64,000 nt of DNA from Deinococcus cellulosilyticus NBRC 106333 = KACC 11606 (GCF_007990775.1 NZ_BJXB01000002.1:62001-126000), one strand, 5' to 3'. Shown: positions 28,927 to 38,090, counted from the first letter of the stretch. The notes: generated by a model from the letters alone, not told the origin. Numbers and translations: made by a program.

Positions 28927-29265
28927 ATGAGTGAAGATGGTTTTTGTCCCGTACACCACGCCATCCAGATCTTGCAGGAGAAGTGGACGCTTCACATCAT
29001 CCGCACCCTCTTGCAAGGTCCGAGTGGCTTCAACGAACTCTCCCGTGCCGTCGGTGGCTGCAACCCCGCCACCCTGACCCACCGCCTGGAGAGCCTGGAA
29101 GGCCTGGGGTTGGTCAAGAAAGAAGTGTTGTCCCTGATGCCCCCACGCTCCAGTTACAGCCTCACTCCTGCTGGTGTGGAACTCCAGGGTGTGGTGAATG
29201 CCATTGATGAATGGGCCCGCAACCACCTGTCCACTTGCAAACAGAAGGCAGAGAGTGTAAAATAG
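28927..29265 (+). CDS. HxlR-type transcriptional regulator
   Basis: A 112-residue winged-helix protein with the HxlR pattern: CPVHHAIQILQEKWTLHIIRTLL (with the early cysteine used for redox or aldehyde sensing in the family), GFNELSRAVGGCNPATLTHRLESLEGLGLV and a wing (SSYSLTPAGVEL). It probably controls the divergent nitroreductase gene. ATG at 28927 is six bases after TATACT. Confidence 0.92.
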   Translation: MSEDGFCPVHHAIQILQEKWTLHIIRTLLQGPSGFNELSRAVGGCNPATLTHRLESLEGLGLVKKEVLSLMPPRSSYSLTPAGVELQGVVNAIDEWARNHLSTCKQKAESVK

Positions 29266-29271
29266 AACGGT

Positions 29272-29373
29272 TGGTCTGAAGATGTAACGTTTTAAAAGTT
29301 ACACTGTATCAGACCAGTGGGTAAGCCACCTCTGGACAGGACTTTCTTGGGGGAGCACTTACCCAAGAAAGGG
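29272..29373 (+). promoter_or_regulatory. Structured 5' leader of the DEAD-box helicase gene
   Basis: TGGTCTGA (29272-29279) pairs with TCAGACCA (29309-29316), enclosing GTAAC/GTTAC arms. A second hairpin, TTTCTTGGG (29343-29351) with CCCAAGAAA (29362-29370), includes most of the AAGAAAGGG ribosome site in its 3' arm. The upstream part may instead contain the promoter. Confidence 0.55.
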
Positions 29374-29379
29374 TTACAA

Positions 29380-31137
29380 ATGCAGTTTAGTGATTTTGAC
29401 CTCCACGCCGAGGTTGTTTCTCGTCTTGCCGCGCGTGGCATCGTTACCCCCAGCCCCATCCAGGCCGAAAGCCTCCCTCACACCCTCAACGGGAAAGACG
29501 TGATCGGACGCGCTCGCACCGGAACGGGCAAAACCCTGGCCTTCGCACTTCCCATCATTGAAGGCTTGGCCCCCAGCAAAGATTATGGCCGTGCTCCCAG
29601 AGCACTGGTTCTGGCCCCCACCCGGGAACTGGCCAAACAAATCGCCGAAGAATTCAACCAGAGCGCACCTCACCTCTCCATCACCACCATCTATGGTGGT
29701 TCCAGCTACGTGCTGCAGGAAAAAGCCCTGACCCGTGGTGTGGACATCGTGGTGGGCACCCCTGGACGCATCATCGATCACCTGGAGCGCAAAACCCTCC
29801 TTCTGGATGAAGTGCAGTTCGCTGTGCTCGACGAAGCAGACGAAATGCTCAACGTGGGCTTCGCAGAAGCGGTGGAAACCATTCTGCGCCACGCCCCCGA
29901 AGACCGCCAGACTTTGCTGTTCAGCGCCACCCTCACCCCCTCAGTGATCCGTCTCGCCCGTGCGTACATGCGCAACCCCGTGACGGTGGACCTGATCGGT
30001 GAAGACGCCCCCAAAGCCGCCCAGACCGTGAAACACCTGGCCGTCAAAGTGGGCCGCAGCCGCACCCGCGTGCTGGTGGACCTGCTGAGCGTCTACAACC
30101 CCGAGCGTGCCATTGTCTTCACCCGCACCAAGCGTGAAGCCGATGAACTCGCCCTTGAGCTGATTGGCCGTGGCATCGAAGCCGAAGGCCTGCACGGCGA
30201 CCTCGCCCAGGCCCAGCGTGAACGCGCCTTGGCTGCCTTCCGCAGCGGACGCACCCGCGTGCTGGTCGCCACCGACGTGGCCGCACGTGGTCTGGACATT
30301 CCCGAAGTGGACGTTGTTGTGCAATACCACGTGCCCCAGGATCACGAGTCCTACGTGCACCGCTCTGGCCGCACGGGCCGTGCAGGACGCAATGGTGTCG
30401 CCATCGTGATGTACGCTCCCAAAGAGCAGTACGCCATCCGCCAGTTGGAGAACGCCACCGGAGCCCGCTTCGAGAAAATCGAACCCCCAACCCAGGCCGA
30501 GGTGTACGCTTCCAACATGCGCAACGTTGCGAACATGGTCAAAAATGTTCCCGATGAAATCAGCAGCATGTTCCTGGGACAGGCCGAAGAGCTCATCGCC
30601 CAACTCGGCGTGGAAGCCCTGGCCAAAGCACTGGCCCGCATTGCCGGTGTGACCGAAGCCCCTCGCAGCGTCAGCCTGCTGAGTGGTGAAGAAGACTTCG
30701 TGACCGTCACTCTCCGTGCTCCCCGAATGACTGTTCCCAGAGCTGTTGCTCTGATCGCACGTGGTCTCAACATCGAATCCCGCGCCCTGGGCAAAGTGCG
30801 TCTCTTTGAAGGTGGCGCAGTGGCAGACATCCCCACCGACCGTGTGGAAGACCTGCTGGCCCTGAGCCCCCTGGAAGAAAAAGTTCAGGTTGTGAAGACC
30901 GAAGAACTCCCCGAACTGCTCGAAACCCCCCAGCGCGACGACCGTGGCCCCCGTCAGGGTGACCGTGGTGGATACCGTGGTGGCGGAGATCGCGGCGGAT
31001 ACCGTGGCAACCGTGAGGGCGGCAGCGACCGTGGTGGAGATCGCGGCGGCTACCGGGGCAACAGCGACCGTGAAGGTGTGTACGCTGGCAACCGTGAGGG
31101 CGGCAAACGTCCTTACCAGAGCCGCAAGCGCTACTGA
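29380..31137 (+). CDS. DEAD-box RNA helicase
   Basis: A 585-residue helicase with the usual motifs: Q motif (PSPIQAESLP), ARTGTGKT, PTRELAKQ, TPGR, DEAD (LDEADEML), SAT, then ARGLDIPEVDVVVQY and HRSGRTGRAGRNG. A C-terminal RNA-binding region (about 445-515, resembling the DbpA/CsdA type) and an Arg/Gly-rich tail (GDRGGYRGG repeats) follow. It probably unwinds RNA in ribosome assembly or at low temperature. ATG at 29380 has AAAGGG; a structured leader precedes it. Confidence 0.94.
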   Translation: MQFSDFDLHAEVVSRLAARGIVTPSPIQAESLPHTLNGKDVIGRARTGTGKTLAFALPIIEGLAPSKDYGRAPRALVLAPTRELAKQIAEEFNQSAPHLSITTIYGGSSYVLQEKALTRGVDIVVGTPGRIIDHLERKTLLLDEVQFAVLDEADEMLNVGFAEAVETILRHAPEDRQTLLFSATLTPSVIRLARAYMRNPVTVDLIGEDAPKAAQTVKHLAVKVGRSRTRVLVDLLSVYNPERAIVFTRTKREADELALELIGRGIEAEGLHGDLAQAQRERALAAFRSGRTRVLVATDVAARGLDIPEVDVVVQYHVPQDHESYVHRSGRTGRAGRNGVAIVMYAPKEQYAIRQLENATGARFEKIEPPTQAEVYASNMRNVANMVKNVPDEISSMFLGQAEELIAQLGVEALAKALARIAGVTEAPRSVSLLSGEEDFVTVTLRAPRMTVPRAVALIARGLNIESRALGKVRLFEGGAVADIPTDRVEDLLALSPLEEKVQVVKTEELPELLETPQRDDRGPRQGDRGGYRGGGDRGGYRGNREGGSDRGGDRGGYRGNSDREGVYAGNREGGKRPYQSRKRY

Positions 31138-31179
31138 TCTTTAAAAGATCCTCTGTCAGAAGCCATTTCTAAAGTCCAG

Positions 31180-31208
31180 AAACCCCCGGAATTTCCGGGG
31201 GTTTTTTT
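31180..31208. terminator. Bidirectional terminator
   Basis: AAACCCCCGGAA and TTCCGGGGGTTT form a 12-pair stem followed by T's, between the helicase and the converging esterase genes. Confidence 0.95.
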
Positions 31209-31222
31209 GTTGCTGCTTCAAA

Positions 31223-32068
31223 TCAATGTTTATCCATTGCCAGAAAATTTTTGTGAACAAATGGGGTCAGGGAAGAGGCGGGCATCAATTGCTGCTGAAA
31301 GAACTTGAGGATGTGGGCTTCCAGGGTGTTCTGATGGGTTTCATTGATGAAGTGGTCACCAGAGAGCCATTCCAGCTGACTCTGAGCCCCTGCTTCCAGA
31401 AGCGCCTGGTGCATCCGCATCGCCTGAGAGGGAAAAACGTGCTGGTCTCTTTCACCATGCAGGTGCAAAAATGCAGCACTGTCTGCAGTGACATGACGGA
31501 CGGGACTGGCAAGATGGGCCAGATCAGGATGCTCCTTCACGGGCCCACCGAAGAGTTTCAGGGTGTTGATCGGGTAACCCGGATCAAAAAAATCAGTGAC
31601 CCCTGAGACATTGACCACTGCCTGCACCCTGGAACTGTGACCTTTCCAGCCTGCATTGCTGCCTTCGAGCTCTGGGCGGTCTGCAGTGGTGCCCAGCAAC
31701 GCTGCGAGGTGGGCTCCTGCACTGATGCCCCACACACCAATCCGGTCTGGATCGATGTACAGCTGTTCTGCATGGGCCCGCAACCAGCGCACAGCGGTTT
31801 TGCAATCTTGAATCTGGGCCGGAAATCTGAAAGCAGGAGCAAGTCGGTAATCAATGCTGATGGTCAAAAACCCTGCTTCTGCCAGAAAAACATTTGAAAC
31901 AGGCCACTTTCCAAACATTTCCCAGGCTCCACCATGAATGTGAATGATGGCAGGCCTGGGAGCACTCGAAATTTCTCGTGGTTCCAGAAGATCCAACAAA
32001 ACGCCATGATTGCTGAAATGAATATTTTCAATCAATTGCAGATGCTCAGGAAATTGTAGGGGGTTCAT
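31223..32068 (-). CDS. Alpha/beta-hydrolase, esterase of the HGG type
   Basis: A 281-residue hydrolase with the oxyanion motif IHIHGGAWEMFG, the nucleophile elbow GISAGAH, a probable acid in LHGERDQHVF and a final histidine (SGDHF). This layout matches BD-FAE/hormone-sensitive-lipase-like esterases. No signal peptide is visible. I chose ATG at 32068 with GGTGAT upstream; an earlier frame to 32140 lacks support. The substrate is unknown. Confidence 0.85.
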   Translation of the reverse strand: MNPLQFPEHLQLIENIHFSNHGVLLDLLEPREISSAPRPAIIHIHGGAWEMFGKWPVSNVFLAEAGFLTISIDYRLAPAFRFPAQIQDCKTAVRWLRAHAEQLYIDPDRIGVWGISAGAHLAALLGTTADRPELEGSNAGWKGHSSRVQAVVNVSGVTDFFDPGYPINTLKLFGGPVKEHPDLAHLASPVRHVTADSAAFLHLHGERDQHVFPSQAMRMHQALLEAGAQSQLEWLSGDHFINETHQNTLEAHILKFFQQQLMPASSLTPFVHKNFLAMDKH

Positions 32069-32193
32069 CACATCACCTGCATTTACTGTAACATCCAGTT
32101 TTTGAGAAAAGCCGATGGTGAGCACATCCCACCACGTCACGATCTCAGGGAACTTTCATGCGGGTTCTCTCGTAGCGTCCTCTGGAGGGCCTC

Positions 32194-32307
32194 ATGTTGC
32201 AACCGAAGAAAAAAGACAGGCTGCAGATTGCCGGGTACCTGACGGTACTGGTGGTTTCCTTTGCTGTCAGCTGGCACATTCTGTCTGGCCTGCTTGAACG
32301 CCTGTAA
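32194..32307 (+). CDS. 37-residue single-span membrane protein
   Basis: ATG at 32194 is preceded by GGAGGG with a four-base spacing. The product begins basic (MLQPKKKDRLQ) and has one hydrophobic segment (IAGYLTVLVVSFAVSWHIL). It is too short for family assignment, but the strong ribosome site and the positive-inside pattern argue it is real. It is divergent from the esterase and converges on the Rieske gene. Confidence 0.5.
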   Translation: MLQPKKKDRLQIAGYLTVLVVSFAVSWHILSGLLERL

Positions 32308-32322
32308 AAATGGCAAAAAGAA

Positions 32323-32340
32323 ACTCGGGTTTCCCCGAGT
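32323..32340 (-). terminator. Terminator of the Rieske gene
   Basis: ACTCGGG / CCCGAGT stem followed on the minus strand by TTTCTTTTT. Confidence 0.85.
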
Positions 32341-32366
32341 CTGGTTGCTGTGTTGTTCCCTGAGGT

Positions 32367-32672
32367 TCAGAGTTCCTCAACGTACAGGTCTTCCCCATCC
32401 ACCACAGCCTTGTAGAGCCTGACGGCTTTGACGGCAGGCATTTTTGTGGCCTTGCCTGTGGCAAGCTCAAATCGGGCACCGTGGGCCTCACAGGTGATCT
32501 GGCCGTCTTCCACCCGCCCGCCTTCAAGGGGCACACTTTCATGGGTGCAGACATTCCTGAGGGCATAGAACTGGTCCTGATGGTTGACCACCAGCACACT
32601 CTGGCGGCCCACACGCACGCTTTTCTGAGAACCTTCGGGAAGGTCACTGATTTTGCCAACCAAAACACGCAT
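32367..32672 (-). CDS. Rieske [2Fe-2S] ferredoxin-like protein
   Basis: A 101-residue soluble Rieske protein. The cluster ligands are visible as CTH (about residue 43) and CEAH (about 63), separated by the usual spacing. Such small proteins resemble the electron-transfer component of dioxygenases or the NirD-like subunit. No oxygenase gene is nearby. TATTTT is 7 bases before the ATG at 32672, implying a leaderless mRNA. Confidence 0.9.
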   Translation of the reverse strand: MRVLVGKISDLPEGSQKSVRVGRQSVLVVNHQDQFYALRNVCTHESVPLEGGRVEDGQITCEAHGARFELATGKATKMPAVKAVRLYKAVVDGEDLYVEEL

Positions 32673-32709
32673 GGTTCTCAAAATAGCATGCTCCTGCGTC
32701 CTCACACTG

Positions 32710-33768
32710 TCACCTGCGACCAAACACCACAAAGTTGCTGAATCCCTGAGGCCTGAGCACATTCATCTGACTGGTGAGGCCCGGGTATTCAGGGCCGACC
32801 TGCAACCCCATCCAGATGGGTTTTTTGCTTCTGGTGCGCAGGGTGTACCCGAGCACTTTCAGTGCGGTGAGGTTGGTGCTGTAAGCCATCGGGATGAACA
32901 CATCCACCCCCTGCCATTTCGTCCAGACTTGCTGGGTTTCGGGCTTGTAGAGGGGATAATAGGCATTCACTGCTGCGGTCACCAGACCCTGCCCTCCGGC
33001 CTGGTGGTAAGCACGGCTCATGCCTGCTGCCGCCTGGGCCAGCACATCCTGTCGGAAGGCATACCATTTCATGTTGGTGACCCCTGCTTTCGTTCCGGTC
33101 TGGTCCTGGAAGATTTTGACCGCAACGGGGTTGTAACCAAAATCATCTTTGGAGGGGTACCTCAGGTAATCGAGGTGCAAACCGACATTTGGGTAATTCT
33201 CAGCGAGTTCGGTGCTCAGGTCATAAACGGTCTTGCGCACCTCATAAATGGCCGGATCGGCGAAACCCATGTGAAGGCCCGTGTCACTGCTGCGGACCCC
33301 TTTTGAATTCAGGGTTTCCCACTCGGGGTGCTCTTCCAGCAGGCCTCCACTGACCCCGTACTGCTTTGGAGGAGCCCAGTAAAAGACTTCCAGCCAGGCA
33401 TGAAGCCGCAATCCAGTGCGCGCAGCAGCCTCCACATACTCATTGAGGAGGTCGCGTCCGGTCAGCTCTGGGCGCATGGGGGCAATGGCAGACGGATAAA
33501 TGGTCATGCCGTGATAAAAAGCCTCCACAAAAACATCGGTGAACCCTTCCTTCTTTAAAGAATCCATAAGTGTATAGGTGTCCTGTCTGGGATCAGGGCG
33601 CACCCACACCCCCATCACGCCATGCCGCACATTGGCTGCAGGCAGGTCTGGAATGGTGATGTTCTCAGGGGTTTCAGGGTCCAGAACGCCACCCTCCGTG
33701 GGGTCCTGAGCAAAGGCCAGAGATGTGAAAGTGCATGCCACAAGAAGGAAATAACGCCACCACTTCAT
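32710..33768 (-). CDS. Secreted glycosyl-hydrolase-like protein (GHL10/DUF187-like)
   Basis: A 352-residue protein with a signal peptide (MKWWRYFLLVACTFTSLAFA). The conserved start GVWVRPDPRQDTYTLMDSLKKEGFTDVFVEAFYHG and the later GLHLDYLRYPSKD are characteristic of the GHL10-type (beta/alpha)8 family. These may cut peptidoglycan or related glycans, but activity is largely unproven. ATG at 33768 has AAGGTGAAAGG upstream. It lies beside the chitinase block, all leftward. Confidence 0.82.
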   Translation of the reverse strand: MKWWRYFLLVACTFTSLAFAQDPTEGGVLDPETPENITIPDLPAANVRHGVMGVWVRPDPRQDTYTLMDSLKKEGFTDVFVEAFYHGMTIYPSAIAPMRPELTGRDLLNEYVEAAARTGLRLHAWLEVFYWAPPKQYGVSGGLLEEHPEWETLNSKGVRSSDTGLHMGFADPAIYEVRKTVYDLSTELAENYPNVGLHLDYLRYPSKDDFGYNPVAVKIFQDQTGTKAGVTNMKWYAFRQDVLAQAAAGMSRAYHQAGGQGLVTAAVNAYYPLYKPETQQVWTKWQGVDVFIPMAYSTNLTALKVLGYTLRTRSKKPIWMGLQVGPEYPGLTSQMNVLRPQGFSNFVVFGRR

Positions 33769-33836
33769 GCCTTTCACCTTAGCAGGCTTTTCTGGTGTTC
33801 AGGTGACACATTGGTAAACATCTGCACAAGAGAAAC

Positions 33837-33858
33837 CCCCGGAGTTGCCGCTCCGGGG
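33837..33858 (-). terminator. Terminator after the first chitinase gene
   Basis: CCCCGGAG / CTCCGGGG stem with TTTCTC beyond it on the minus strand. Confidence 0.8.
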
Positions 33859-33877
33859 TGTTGGGAGGAAGAGGAAT

Positions 33878-36013
33878 TTAGAGTTTGGGAAGGGTGGGGA
33901 CAGACTGGTTGCAGTTGCTGGTGATTTGCAGGATCTGGCAGATCAGCTGACCTGCAGAGTTCACCCCAGCAGCACCGGCAGGTGGGGTGGCATGCACACG
34001 CTCTTTCCAGATCTGCCAGATCATCATGCCGTCTCCGGGTTTGCCGTTGGTCTTCACGTAGTTGGCGAGGGTCTCGACGTTGTAGGCCTTGCTGGCATCG
34101 TTCAGGCCGTCGTACATGAAGTTGCGCCAGGTGGCTCCGTAATCCACCCCTGCCTCTTTGTACAGTTTGAGGGTGGCTCCACCCGCACCTTCTGGCGCAG
34201 GTTCGATGCCCATGGCGATGGGTCCACTGTAAATGGCCCGGTAGGATTCAAAGGATTCACGGGGATCAAAGTAGGTGCCTGCATCGTAGGACATCAGGTT
34301 GATGTGGCTCAGCTTGCTGCCCTGCTGTTTGACCAGGTTGTACATGGTGCCGCCGTAAGGTGAACCCCACTGCACTTTGCCCTCTTCCCACTGGGTGCCT
34401 TTCACGTAGTAGGCTCCGGTGGACCATGCGGCAATGGAGATGCCCATGCTCAGCCCTCTGGCACGGATGGTGTCGTGGGTGCGGTTGAGGATGTCGATGG
34501 CCTTGGCATCTCCAGGGCAGGAGAAATTGGTGGCATCACCAGAGCAGGTTCCTGTGGGTGCTTCCCAGTCCAGATCCACGCCGTCCACGCCCAGGTCCTG
34601 GGCAAGGTCAATCAGGCCGCTGGGGTTGTAGCTGTCCCAGCCATGCTGGTCGTTGGAGTAGGTCCATCCCCCCACCGACAGGTACACTTTGGTTCCTCTG
34701 GCCTGCAGGGCATCGATGTTGGCAATGAGTTTTTTGGCGTTCTCGGGGGTCATCTTGACCGGAGGGCTCCAGGGGTTCGCAGCAGCACCTTCCACAAATT
34801 GGAGGCCTGTGTTGGTGTCACTGAAGCCATTGACCAGGTAATCCCCCTTCTTGTAGGTCAGTTTGGGGTTGGCAAAGGAAATGTTGACGTGAGTGTAGTA
34901 GCTGGGGATGTTGGCAGGAACCAGATCATTCAGGCTGGTGTTCCAGGTGCCTGCATATCCCACATAGATGCGACTGGCAGGCTGGACGGGGATGTTCACC
35001 GTGACATTGGCCGCGCTGGAAGTGGTGTTGTTTCCGGCGGCGTCAAAAGCTTTGGCAGTGTAACTGTAGGTGCCATTCTGTCCAGCGGCAAAGCTCTGGC
35101 TGTACTGGTAGGGAGAGGTGGTGTCTGTTCCGACGAGAGCACCATTGCGATAGAACTCCACCTTGCTGACGCCCACATTGTCTGTGGCATTGGCAGTAAC
35201 GGTGACGTTCCCAGCGGCAGTGAGGTTGGTGGGGCTGGCAGACACACTGACTGTGGGGGCCACAGTGTCGCCTGTACCAGGAATGTTCACTGTCAGGTTG
35301 GTGGCTGTAGAAGTTTTGTTGTTCCCAGCAGCATCAAATGCTTTCGCAGTAAACGCATACGTCCCATTCTGGCTGCTCGAAGAAAAGCTCTGGCTGTACT
35401 CGTAGGGTGCAGTGGTGTCCGTGGCAACCAGCGTCCCGTTGCGGAAAAACTCCACTTTCGTCACCCCCACATTGTCACTCGCTGTCGCTGTCACTTTCGC
35501 GGTCCCAGCTGCCGTCAAAGTCGCAGGAGCCACCGTCGCAGACACTGTGGGAGCCACCGTATCACTGGGGGTTCCGGAGCAGCTGGCTCCGTTGATGGTG
35601 CAGGCGGTCACACCACTGAACACGCCCGTCCCAGAGTAGGACACTGTCACGCTACCCCCAGCGGGGATGTTTCCGCCCCCCCAGCTGTTGGGAGTGATGG
35701 TGTAAGAACCGTCGGCGTTCTTGACGGCATTCCCACCGGCACCCCAGGGGGTTCCCGAGAGGCCTGCGTTGCCGTTGAATTTGAAGTTCAGGCTCCAGGT
35801 GCTGACCGCAGTGTCCCCGGTGTTCTTCAGCGTGATCACCCCGGTGAAACCACTGTCCCAGGCGCTGCTGGTCGTGAAAGTCGCGGACAGGACTGCAGCC
35901 TGTTTGTTCACCACACCCACCGGTGCCGCACCTTGCAGGTCCGTCTGGCTGCATGCAGCAAGTCCCAGTGTCAGAAGCAGTAAAGCCGATCCCTGAAATG
36001 CTTTGATGTTCAT
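33878..36013 (-). CDS. Modular GH18 chitinase lipoprotein (CBM2-Ig-Ig-GH18)
   Basis: A 711-residue protein: lipoprotein signal (LTLGLAAC, Cys 21), a CBM2-type chitin/cellulose-binding module (about 38-150, with SAWDSGFTGVITLKNTG and NSWGGGNIPAGGSVTVSYSG), two Ig-like repeats (about 155-345, each with SDNVGV/TDNVGV, KVEF and AKAFDAAGNN) and a GH18 barrel (about 350-690) with the acid motif GVDGVDLDWEAP. It would sit on the cell surface, bind chitin and cut it. AAGGAG lies 8 bases before ATG. The CBM2 and first Ig segments are nearly identical in DNA to those in the gene at 38155-40452. Confidence 0.93.
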   Translation of the reverse strand: MNIKAFQGSALLLLTLGLAACSQTDLQGAAPVGVVNKQAAVLSATFTTSSAWDSGFTGVITLKNTGDTAVSTWSLNFKFNGNAGLSGTPWGAGGNAVKNADGSYTITPNSWGGGNIPAGGSVTVSYSGTGVFSGVTACTINGASCSGTPSDTVAPTVSATVAPATLTAAGTAKVTATASDNVGVTKVEFFRNGTLVATDTTAPYEYSQSFSSSSQNGTYAFTAKAFDAAGNNKTSTATNLTVNIPGTGDTVAPTVSVSASPTNLTAAGNVTVTANATDNVGVSKVEFYRNGALVGTDTTSPYQYSQSFAAGQNGTYSYTAKAFDAAGNNTTSSAANVTVNIPVQPASRIYVGYAGTWNTSLNDLVPANIPSYYTHVNISFANPKLTYKKGDYLVNGFSDTNTGLQFVEGAAANPWSPPVKMTPENAKKLIANIDALQARGTKVYLSVGGWTYSNDQHGWDSYNPSGLIDLAQDLGVDGVDLDWEAPTGTCSGDATNFSCPGDAKAIDILNRTHDTIRARGLSMGISIAAWSTGAYYVKGTQWEEGKVQWGSPYGGTMYNLVKQQGSKLSHINLMSYDAGTYFDPRESFESYRAIYSGPIAMGIEPAPEGAGGATLKLYKEAGVDYGATWRNFMYDGLNDASKAYNVETLANYVKTNGKPGDGMMIWQIWKERVHATPPAGAAGVNSAGQLICQILQITSNCNQSVPTLPKL
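35257..35912 (-). repeat. Ig-CBM2 coding repeat, copy A
   Basis: About 650 bases encoding an Ig-like module and the CBM2. It is nearly the same as copy C at 39699-40346; the CBM2 half is also shared with copy B at 37624-37939. This points to duplication or gene conversion. Confidence 0.85.
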
Positions 36014-36037
36014 CGTTCACACTCCTTGAAATCTGTT

Positions 36038-36054
36038 GAGGGCCAGAGGCCCTC
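36038..36054 (-). terminator. Hairpin between chitinase genes
   Basis: GAGGGCC / GGCCCTC with three-base loop. There is no T run, so it may only partly stop transcription. Confidence 0.45.
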
Positions 36055-36065
36055 TGAAAGTTGGT

Positions 36066-38045
36066 TTAGAGGACACCTTTGAAAATGTTGTGGTACTGGT
36101 ACGGGGCAGTGTTCTGCATGCTGCAGATCGCCAGTCCAGCCCCGTTCTTGCACACCTGATCGCGCTGGATGGCCCAGAAGGACACCAGACCGAGCCCTTT
36201 GCTTCTGGCCCATGCGGTCAGGTCACGGGCATCCTGCAGGGTGAAGATTTCGGAGGCTATGTCGTTCTGTCCGATCATCGGGGTGGCTCCGAGCATCTTC
36301 CAGATTTCGGCGTCGGTCCTGCTGGGATAAATCACTTTCAATTGTTTGAAGGTCTCGCTGACCGCAGAGATGCTGGCATCGGCCATGGTGCGGCCACTGG
36401 AGTAATAGCTGCCGAAATCCATGGTCATCAGGTTGACCTTGTTGATCTTCACCCCTGCGGAGACGGCAGATTTCACCACGTTCAGGCTGGCTGTGGAAAG
36501 CCCTCCGGGGGTGTTCCAGCGGTCCACCGGGGTGGAGGCCAGGGTAAAGGAGACTTTGACACTGGGGTTGGCGGCCTGCAGACGTGCAAGGGCCTGGGCA
36601 CGTTTGCTGTTGATGGCATCCGACATCTCATGGCCCTGCTCGACATCAAAATCCAGATCGGTGAGTCCGGTGCGGTCCACAAAACCCTTGAGGGCGTTGT
36701 ACAGGTCATCCACCGTGCGGCATGCGGTGTCGCTCTCCAGATAGGTCCCGTTGGCTCCACCAAAAGACACCTTCAGCAAGCCTCCTCCTGCCCTGAAGGC
36801 AGCAATGTCGTTTTTCATGTCCCCTTCGATGCGGTTCACAGCCCCATCGGTGGTGATGCTGCAGGAACCGGGAGCGGCAATCACAAAGGCCAGGGTTGCC
36901 CCATTCAGGCCCGTTTTTGCTTTCATGTCCTGCAGGGAACTGAACAGGTAATCGGTGGTGTTGCCCCATCCCCAGGTGTAGAAGTAGGGCGCGTACTCGG
37001 TGCCGGTAGAGGGCTGCACCGGAATGTTCACTGTGAGCACTGCACCTGAACTCAGCTTGTTGTTTCCTGCAGCATCGAACGCTTTTGCAGTGTAGGTGTA
37101 GGTGCCATTTTCGCTGCTGCTGGAATAGGACTGGGTGGCTTCATAGGGGGCGGTGGTGTCGGTGTTGAAGAGCACCCCGTTGCGGTAGAACTCCACTTTG
37201 CTGACGCCCACGTTGTCGGTGGCATTGGCAGTGACTTTGACCGTGCCAGGGGCCGTCAGGGTGCTTGGACTGACCACGGTGCTCACGGTGGGAGCGGTGG
37301 TGTCGCCAGAGCCTGGAATGTTAACGGTGGCGGTGACAGCCGTGCTGGTCTTGTTGTTCCCTGCAGCGTCAAAAGCCTTTGCAGTGTAGCTGTAGGTGCC
37401 ATTCTGGCTGCTGCTGGTAAAAGGATCAGCATGGGTGTAAGGAGCGGTGGTGTCCGTGGCAATCAGGGTGGTTCCCTGATAAAACTCCACCTTTGTGACG
37501 CCCACATTGTCTGTAGCGGTTGCGCTCAGGTTGATGCTGCCGGGAGCAGTCAGGTTGCTCGGGGTCAGACTCAAGGTGGCAGATGGAGGATTCACGTCTG
37601 GCACAGCCCCAGAACAGCTTGCTCCGTTGATGGTGCAGGCGGTCACGCCGCTGAACACGCCCGTCCCAGAGTAGGACACTGTCACACTTCCCCCTGCGGG
37701 GATGTTTCCGCCCCCCCAGCTGTTGGGGGTGATGGTGTAGGAACCATCAGCGTTCTTGACGGCATTCCCACCGGCACCCCAGGGGGTTCCCGAGAGGCCT
37801 GCATTGCCGTTGAATTTGAAGTTCAGGCTCCAGGTGCTCACCGCAGTGTCCCCGGTGTTCTTCAGGGTGATCACTCCGTTAAACCCACTGTCCCACACGC
37901 TGCTGGTTGTGAAGGTCGCGGACAGGACTGCAGCCTGCTGGCTGATGGTGACAGGCTGGGTCAGGCCGGTCAGGTCTGTCTGACTGCAAGCGGCCATAGA
38001 CAGGGTGAGCAGCAAAATGCCCATGTGTTTCAGTTGTTTTTTCAT
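36066..38045 (-). CDS. Modular GH18 lipoprotein (CBM2-Ig-Ig-GH18, divergent catalytic motif)
   Basis: A 659-residue protein with lipoprotein signal (LLLTLSMAAC, Cys about 20), CBM2, two Ig-like repeats and a GH18 domain (about 335-655). The catalytic segment reads TGLTDLDFDVEQG: the glutamate and the two nearest aspartates are present, but the first D of DxxDxDxE is replaced by T, as occurs in one branch of GH18. The end (ARSKGLGLVSFWAIQRD) fits that branch. It may be a chitinase of different product pattern. ATG at 38045 has AAAGGAG five bases upstream. Confidence 0.9.
   Translation of the reverse strand: MKKQLKHMGILLLTLSMAACSQTDLTGLTQPVTISQQAAVLSATFTTSSVWDSGFNGVITLKNTGDTAVSTWSLNFKFNGNAGLSGTPWGAGGNAVKNADGSYTITPNSWGGGNIPAGGSVTVSYSGTGVFSGVTACTINGASCSGAVPDVNPPSATLSLTPSNLTAPGSINLSATATDNVGVTKVEFYQGTTLIATDTTAPYTHADPFTSSSQNGTYSYTAKAFDAAGNNKTSTAVTATVNIPGSGDTTAPTVSTVVSPSTLTAPGTVKVTANATDNVGVSKVEFYRNGVLFNTDTTAPYEATQSYSSSSENGTYTYTAKAFDAAGNNKLSSGAVLTVNIPVQPSTGTEYAPYFYTWGWGNTTDYLFSSLQDMKAKTGLNGATLAFVIAAPGSCSITTDGAVNRIEGDMKNDIAAFRAGGGLLKVSFGGANGTYLESDTACRTVDDLYNALKGFVDRTGLTDLDFDVEQGHEMSDAINSKRAQALARLQAANPSVKVSFTLASTPVDRWNTPGGLSTASLNVVKSAVSAGVKINKVNLMTMDFGSYYSSGRTMADASISAVSETFKQLKVIYPSRTDAEIWKMLGATPMIGQNDIASEIFTLQDARDLTAWARSKGLGLVSFWAIQRDQVCKNGAGLAICSMQNTAPYQYHNIFKGVL
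37624..37939 (-). repeat. CBM2 coding repeat, copy B
   Basis: About 315 bases nearly identical to the CBM2 parts of copies A and C. Confidence 0.85.
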
Positions 38046-38090
38046 GGTCACTCCTTTCTTTGGCGGTCTGAAAGGGGGTCAGAATGAAGA

